Below, piece by piece: positions 58,066-64,000 of a DNA stretch of 64,000 bases. Origin of the DNA: Dreissena polymorpha. Taxonomy: Eukaryota > Mollusca > Bivalvia > Myida > Dreissenidae. The position numbers and the translations under genes were made by a program. The notes below the pieces were generated by a model, which was not told the origin of the DNA, did not search any database, and was given only the letters and a program-made list of their open reading frames with translations. How positions within the stretch are numbered: the stretch's first letter is position 1; every line of letters begins with the position of its first letter. The stretch is taken from assembly GCF_020536995.1 (NCBI RefSeq), contig NC_068361.1:111011821-111075820 (forward strand), written 5' to 3'.

Positions 58066-58237
58066 GAAATAATCGACGGGTAACCGTTGGTTATTGCGGT
58101 AATAACCAACAGTATGGAGTTCCGATGCGTATGAATTAAACCACGAGGGCGTAGCCCGAGTGGTTTGATAACAAGCATCCGAACGACATACCGTTGGTTA
58201 TTACCGCAATAACCAACGGTTACCCGTCGATTATTTC
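58066..58237. repeat. hairpin-forming inverted repeat, arms ~43 bp, near perfect
   Basis: GAAATAATCGACGGGTAACC, GTTGGTTATTGCGGTAATAA CCAAC on the left is mirrored at 58190-58237. The central 80 bp contain ACCACGAGGGCGTAGCCCGA GTGGT, itself an inverted repeat. A shorter relative (ACCGTTGGTATATCGGGGTA ATAACC) follows near 58420. Confidence 0.9.
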
Positions 58238-58552
58238 GATTCTAACACGATTTCATTAATAAGTTACCCGCGATTTAAAGGTTATAAATGAGAATTATAT
58301 TTACCGAACGTCCTCCACTTTTCCGCGAAAACGCGACGTTACCACAACAATGAAAATCAAATGACGTCGTCTTCATTCATAAACAGTGCGCGGACAATCA
58401 AAAGTGACGTCATACCAACAACCGTTGGTATATCGGGGTAATAACCCACGGTAGATTTCCTTCTTTGTATATAGAAAACAAGTCACGTGCCGTGGTAGAA
58501 TTTAAGATATACATATACTTGCACAGTAAAATAATATTTATGCTATCCTTTG

Positions 58553-59556
58553 TAGTAGAGGGGGTATATTGCTTTGCTCATGTCCGTCTGTCGGTCGATA
58601 GGTCGGTCCGTCCACCAGGTGGTTGTCAGACGATAACTCAAGAACGCTTGGGCCTAAGATCATGAAACTTCATAGGTACATTGATCATGACTTGCAGATG
58701 ACCCCTATTGATTTTGATGTCACTAGGTCAAAGCTTAAGGTCACGGTGACCCGATATAGTAAAATGGTTTCCGGATGATAACTCAAGAACGCATACGCCT
58801 AGGATCATGAAACTTCATGGGTAGATTGATCATGACTCACAGATGACCCCTATTGATTTTGAGGTCACTAGGTCAAAGGGCAAGGTCACGGTGACCCGAA
58901 ATAGTAAAATCGTTTCCGGATGATAACTCAAGAACGCATACGCCTAGGATCATGAAACTTCATGGGTAGATTGATTATGACTCGCAGATGACCCCTATTG
59001 ATTTTGAGGTCACTAGGTCAAAGGTAAAGGTCACGGTGACCCGAAATAGTAAAATGATTTTCGGATGATAATTCAAGAACGCATATGCCTAGGATCATGA
59101 AACTTTATAGGTAGATTGATCATGACTCGCAGATGACCCCTATTGATTTTCAGGTCACTAGGTCAAAGGTCAAGGTCACGGTGACCCGAAATAGTAAAAT
59201 GATTTTCGGATGATAACTCATGAACGCTAAGGCCTAGGATCATGAAACTTTATAGGTAGATTGATCATGACTCGCAGATGACCCCTATTGATTTTGAGGT
59301 CACAGGGTCAAAGGTCAAGGTCACGGTGACCCGAAATAGTAAAATGCTTTTCGGATGATAACACAAGAACGCTTTTGCCTAGGATCATGACACTTCATAG
59401 GTACATTGATCGTGACTTGCAGATGACCCCTATTAATTTTCAGGTCACTAGGTCAAAGGTCAAGGTCACAGTGACAAAAGTCGTATTCACACAATAGCTG
59501 CCAGTACAACGGACAGCCCATATGGGGGGCATGCATGTTTTACAAACAGCCCTTGT
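58553..59556 (+). repeat. TGCCCCCC-type repeat, ~6 units, left end slightly truncated
   Basis: It starts at GAGGGGGTATATTGCTTTGC without the CCCCCCTTCGAA part and ends CATATGGGGGGCATGCATG and AACAGCCCTTGTT. Units of ~150 bp as in 31873-32939, each with AGGTCACGGTGACCC. Confidence 0.9.
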
Positions 59557-59817
59557 TGCTATTTATTTTATACTTAACATATGGCTGATGCTTTACAAAA
59601 TTAACGCATATGTTAAAGCCAGTCTTCCCAAAAATATGATTGTTTGCCTTCAACTTTTATTTCAAATGGTCCGTGTATGTTAAACCGTTCCTGTAAATGA
59701 AACAACATACTAATAATATTGCAATCATTCCACTAAATGTTAAGAACTAATGCTAGTTTGGTGACATTGCTTTATGCCTGTAAGTAAATATTAAACCTTT
59801 TCATGATGATTAGTATT

Positions 59818-60386
59818 TATGCCCCCCTTCGAAGAGGGGGTATATTGCTTTGCTCATGTCGGTCTTTCGGTCGGTCTGTCGGTCGGTCCGTCCACCAGGT
59901 GGTTGTCAGACGATAACTCAAGAACGCTTGTGCCTAGGATCATGAAACTTCATAGGTACATTGATCATGACTAGCAGATGACCCCTATTGATTTTGAGGT
60001 CACTATGTCAAAGGTCAAGGTCACAGTGACCTGAAATAGTAAAATGGTTTCCGGATGATAACTCAAGAACGCATACGCCTAGGATCATGAAACTTCATAG
60101 GTAGATTGATCATGACTTGCAGGTGACCCCTATTGATTTTGAGGTCACAAGGTCAAGGTCACGGTGACCCGAAATAGTAAAATGATATTCGGATGATAAC
60201 TCAAGAACACTTTTGCCTAGGATCATGACACTTCATAGGTACATTGATCGTGACTCGCAGATGACCCCTATTGACTTTCAGGTCACTAGGTCAAAGGTCA
60301 AGGTCACAGTGACAAAAACGTAATGGCTGCAACTACAACGGACAGCCCATATGGGGGGCATGCATGTTTTACAAACAGTCCTTGTT
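59818..60386 (+). repeat. TGCCCCCC-type repeat, short form (~3 units)
   Basis: Complete ends (ATGCCCCCCTTCGAAGAGGG and CATATGGGGGGCATGCATG) but only three internal units, showing that unit number varies between copies. It lies directly downstream of the last visible Harbinger exon. Confidence 0.9.
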
Positions 60387-60463
60387 TTGTTTAATCTAAG
60401 GTTAACAAAATTTAATTCTGAATATATATTACATTGTTTTAAAGATCCATTTAATAACTATAC

Positions 60464-62479
60464 CTTACAAGGACTGTCGGTGTTTTGATATGGTGTCATA
60501 AGATACCTCTTGCATCCATAGCCAGAGTCACCAAGCAGAAGACCGTCGATTTCACCTGTTATAAAAAAAAAAGATCATTTTGCAGCACTGTAATGTCAAA
60601 CAACGATATCAAGCAGTGTATTGTTTAATGCATGCAAGTTTATGACATAGTTATAACGTTTTTGATGTAATATGTTACATTTAAATAATTGTGATATTAG
60701 TTACTGTGATCATTTGGAATGATGTGATTTCAATGAAGTTCAATTTTTGTTGTTAGTATGAATTATTTATTGGGCTGATGAGACGCTAATTCAATTGTGT
60801 CATTGCGTAAAAAGGTGATGTTTTAAGTTGCTTTCATTTGTCAAATGTGATGTGATAATAATACATGTGATCGTTTTAAAAGCTGTTATATAAAATAAAA
60901 CCAGACTTGACAGATAGATAGATGGATGGATGGATGGATGGATGGATGGATGGATGGATGGATATATGGATGGATGGAAGGATGGATGGATGGATGGATG
61001 GATGGATGGATGGATGGATGGATAGATTGATAGATAGATAGATAGATATATATATATGGCTGGTGATCAAACCTACTTGAAAAGATGGAAACGCTTCAAT
61101 AAAATAAAATTGTGCTTGTTAATTTTGATGTACCGGTAACAATTCTGTTCTTAAATAAATGTGTGCAATGAATGAATAAAATCATAATACTGAGTAGTCT
61201 TCATGTAATTGTCATTATACCTCTTTCAAAACGCTGACGTATGGCGCTTTCACGAAAGATCCTTGAATCGTGAACGCTCCCAGGCCACTTTGCGACTACG
61301 TCAACAAACCGAAAAGTGGCATCACAAATCATCTATAGAGCAAAAAGAAACCACAAATCTTAATAAAATTCACACTGCACAATGTCATTTTGTCTGATAT
61401 CACAATAATACAAGTAAACAACAGAACATCCAATTGTCACTAGTTTCGTTTTGCAATTTTCACTGTGAACAGACAACCTTTAAACATATATAATCTAAAA
61501 AAATACAAGTTGAGGAAATGTTCATGGACTTTATTTCACTTATTGTTTTACCTGTACATTAAGGGAGTGAAATCCCTTTCTGTTCACATAATCGTCTTCG
61601 TTGGCGCTAGGCGCTTGAATACGGATATGTGTCCCATCAACAACACCAACCACTTGGGGGAAACCTTTAAAGACAATAACATTGTTAGCCTAATCGACAT
61701 TTGTATTAGATAATTTTATACTAATTTGAGTATACTACAAACAAAGTTTCCGCAATTTTTTTTTCATAAGTTACAAGTTCAATCTTCTGTCTTTCATGTC
61801 AATATATGTGTTCCCAAAAATAACAATCACTAATAAACAGTTATGTTTATTATACTTATCAAACACGTAATATACTTAATATACACGTATGTCATTTCAA
61901 GACGTATAAATCTAGCATACAGTACTCATACAACGTTTTGAATTGTGCCCGATTCGACTAAGAAACATTTAACTCCCCTTATTTGTTTACTTGACAACCA
62001 ATCAAAAATCATTAAATTGTCCGATTAAATTATATTAAGAGCTAATACGCACCAGCGATGTTGTAAAACTGTTTTTGCACCGTCCGTTGCACATTTTCGA
62101 TATTTGGGAAGAAAACGAAGTCATTTAGATGTAGACACACGCTGTCCGTGAATTGCTTGACCGCTCTAGATACACTGGACCTTGAGATTCCATGCAGCCC
62201 TGCCGTCACAATGTGGTGTGTGCCAGTTGCAAGGAAATGCAATGCCGCTAAAGTTGAAATGAGCGGCGGAAGAGGACAAGAACGTTCAGTAGCCCTCTCC
62301 AAATTCAGCATGTTGACAAGAAACAGAATAGTTTCCGGGAAAAACCGGTACCGTTCACGAATTTCCATCGGGGACAAAGTTTCCAATGGGTTCGTTCGAT
62401 CACGGAAAACTCTCCTATCCATTGGAAACAATTCATTTATGTATCGAGCGCGACGAAGACGTCTTTCAATGTCGGCCAT
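60464..62479 (-). CDS. Harbinger (HARBI1-like) nuclease, four exons, C-terminus not found
   Basis: Exons on the minus strand: 62479-62053 ([33 protein letters not shown]; donor GCTG/GTGCGT), 61664-61552 ([19 protein letters not shown], first catalytic Asp in VDGTH; donor ACAG/GTAAAA), 61332-61221 ([20 protein letters not shown] then HDSRIF, second Asp region; donor AGAG/GTATAA), 60555-60464 ([20 protein letters not shown]; donor TAAG/GTATAG). All four acceptors are AG and all phases join, giving 248 residues. Family members run to about 350 residues; the last part with the third acidic residue is not seen before the repeat at 60386 or further left. PIF/Harbinger proteins are DDE nucleases acting on transposon ends. 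The coding part looks undamaged but truncated; it could also continue across a long intron. Confidence 0.85.
60911..61048 (+). repeat. GATG/GATA microsatellite
   Basis: GATA units flank a long run of GATG units (about 25), with single interruptions such as TATATG and GGAAGG. It lies in intron 3 of the Harbinger gene. The minus-strand Ile/His/Pro/Ser frame is an artefact of the repeat. Confidence 0.95.
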
Positions 62480-62519
62480 ATTGTTTTCTTACCATGGTGA
62501 TTGTCATCAATTTTCAATT

Positions 62520-62706
62520 TGACAATGCCCAATATCAATTTCATTTTCAGTGTCATTGATTGCAATTTGGAAATCGATTTTGGATGTCATTTGACATCGA
62601 TTTTCTTTGTGAACACCAAGTTTGAGAACCGATGACAAAAATTGAAAATCAATGTCACTTGACATTGAAAATCGATGTCAATTTGCTTTGTGAACACGGG
62701 GCCAGT
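62520..62706 (-). mobile_element. terminal region of the Harbinger element
   Basis: Read on the minus strand it starts GGCCCCGTGTTCACAAAGCA, followed by TTGACATCGATTTTCAATGT repeated with variations (ATCGATGTCAAATGACATCC). Ends starting GGCCC(C)GT..TTCACAAA with short inverted subterminal repeats are known from Harbinger-like elements. The partner end was not found. Confidence 0.6.
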
Positions 62707-62895
62707 TCTTCAAAAATAAAAATAGCTTTCAATCGTCGATTGACCAATCGCATTTTGTTATTTTGCTGAAATGACGTTGCAACGTCCAATGACGTCACGA
62801 AATGTAATCAACATTCGTGATTTATCATTATGTTTGCGTAAGTATTTATTTAATATGCTCATTTAAAAGTATGTGATAAAAAAGATCTGACACTC

Positions 62896-63022
62896 GTTGT
62901 CATGTCATACCATACTTTATTAAACTCGTCCAGCAAATTCGTTAGTAAGCTCGACAAAGGCTCGCTTACTAACAAAATTCCTGAACTCGTTTAATGAAAT
63001 ATGGTATGATATGACATCTCGT
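62896..63022. repeat. hairpin-forming inverted repeat, arms ~55 bp
   Basis: ATGTCATACCATACTTTATT AAACTCGTCCAG...TTAGTAAGC is mirrored by GCTTACTAAC...GAACTCGTTTAATGAAATA TGGTATGATATGACAT with a few mismatches. Short foldback element. Confidence 0.75.
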
Positions 63023-64000
63023 GCCAAATCCTATGTGTCTTAAAAAAAGGGTAACCATACAAGTAAACTGATTATTAGTAATGAGCTATATTGGTATGAT
63101 CAATCCATGTTCGTTTGGCACCAACAAGACATTTTGCTATGGTAAGGCTCTGTTGTATGAATGCAATTTTATGGAAACGTCTCCAAGGCTTTTATGAAGA
63201 GCTTGATCATGAGCATTGACTAATTCATTGATAGCATCATTTTGTGTATGCCTTTGTTTTACGTTTGTCAATATATTCCAAATCTTAACATTACTTTAAA
63301 GTGAATTTTAATTAGTAAATATTAATATATAGCTATTCCTTCAAAATGTAATCAGACACGTGTTTAAATTATTCTTACATTATTTTACAGAGTCTGTGTA
63401 ATTAAATTGAATATTTTCTATTGTTTTTAACAACGTCATGTTAATTTACGACAAAGCACATGATACTAATTATAGAGTAGGGTCAACCACTATCAGTGCT
63501 TTGTAGGTAGAGGGATATAATAATAATGTGCAGGTGTATATGTATATTTGTTGTACCAAGTTTGTTGTTCCACTGTCCTTAATGTATGTAGCTATCCCTG
63601 GAGTGGAAATATTGTTGTACGTTGACTATTTGTTGGTATCAAAATTATAAAACATCATATTAGTTTTTCTGACTTCTATATAACATTTCATTATCTGAAA
63701 AAAAACTCAACAAGGAGACTCATGAATTGTGTATTTAAGATAGTCCGCCGTCACACTTTAATACCGCTTTAAATCACGAAAATCATTTATTACATAGCGT
63801 ACATATTTCATATGGTGGCTGATCTCTATGTGTACAAGACTATTAATGAGTGTGTGCTCAGTAGGTCAATGTCACAAGGGCCAGCTTTTTTAATTAAATG
63901 AATTTATATACCAACTATAAGATGATATAAACTTTGATATATCTACATACGCTTGTTCAGCATCATCATACAAACAATAAAGGTAACACGCTTTATATAA
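63023..64000. other. no recognised feature
   Basis: AT-rich DNA to the window end, with no supported exon, array or RNA gene. Confidence 0.5.

Noticed and set aside
60876-61070. Ile/His/Pro/Ser minus-strand frame
   Set aside because: Translation of the GATG/GATA microsatellite.
62148-62522. 124-residue plus-strand frame
   Set aside because: Opposite-strand shadow of Harbinger exon 1, which has clear family resemblance and clean splice borders.

Overview
The window looks like nuclear DNA of a bivalve mollusc, possibly a dreissenid-like clam. The clues are AT-rich base composition, sparse spliced genes, and the dense interspersed repeats with AAGGTCA motifs and TGCCCCCC ends that I associate with bivalve genomes. 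The species is inferred from recalled repeat and protein families; nothing was searched. There is no operon structure, CRISPR, rRNA or convincing functional tRNA gene, and I see no retroviral or LTR element.

Layout. 0-7 kb: a helically phased CGTA repeat, a 174-bp tandem array, poly-C/poly-T minisatellites, and a 1-kb inverted-repeat element holding a small spliceable reading frame. 7-20 kb: nested mobile DNA. Two copies of a 1.3-1.5 kb duplicated block (B1, B2) and two copies of a SINE-containing block (A1, A2) are interrupted by three non-autonomous DNA transposons whose target-site duplications can be read. 21-26 kb: the most notable locus, a 4.9-kb DNA transposon with 16-bp inverted ends. 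Its minus-strand gene codes for about 952 residues: a transposase-like core with a D...D...CxxH pattern and, after one intron, a small barrel-like C-terminal domain. 27-28.5 kb: an internally deleted hAT-type element. 29-35 kb: repeat arrays.

36-43 kb: a host TRIM-like gene in three exons (B-boxes, coiled coil, NHL-like propeller) with one apparent frameshift and a 4.4-kb intron full of repeats. 43.7-44.8 kb: a 67-bp satellite. 47-50.2 kb: a decayed duplicate of the TRIM-like gene with an 860-bp CAG/CAA tract in its coiled coil. 51.3-55.8 kb: a set of phase-compatible Ser/Gln/His-rich exons, possibly an unrecognised, partly decayed gene. 58-60.4 kb: a near-perfect hairpin and two more ERE-bearing repeats. 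60.4-62.7 kb: four minus-strand exons of a Harbinger (HARBI1-like) nuclease with a transposon terminus behind it.

The genes do not form a pathway. Two are transposases, one is a TRIM-like protein of an expanded family, and the rest are relics. The recurring theme is nesting: element inside SINE, hAT element inside a palindromic element, hAT element inside a duplicated block, SINE inside a transposase intron. This gives a partial order of events.
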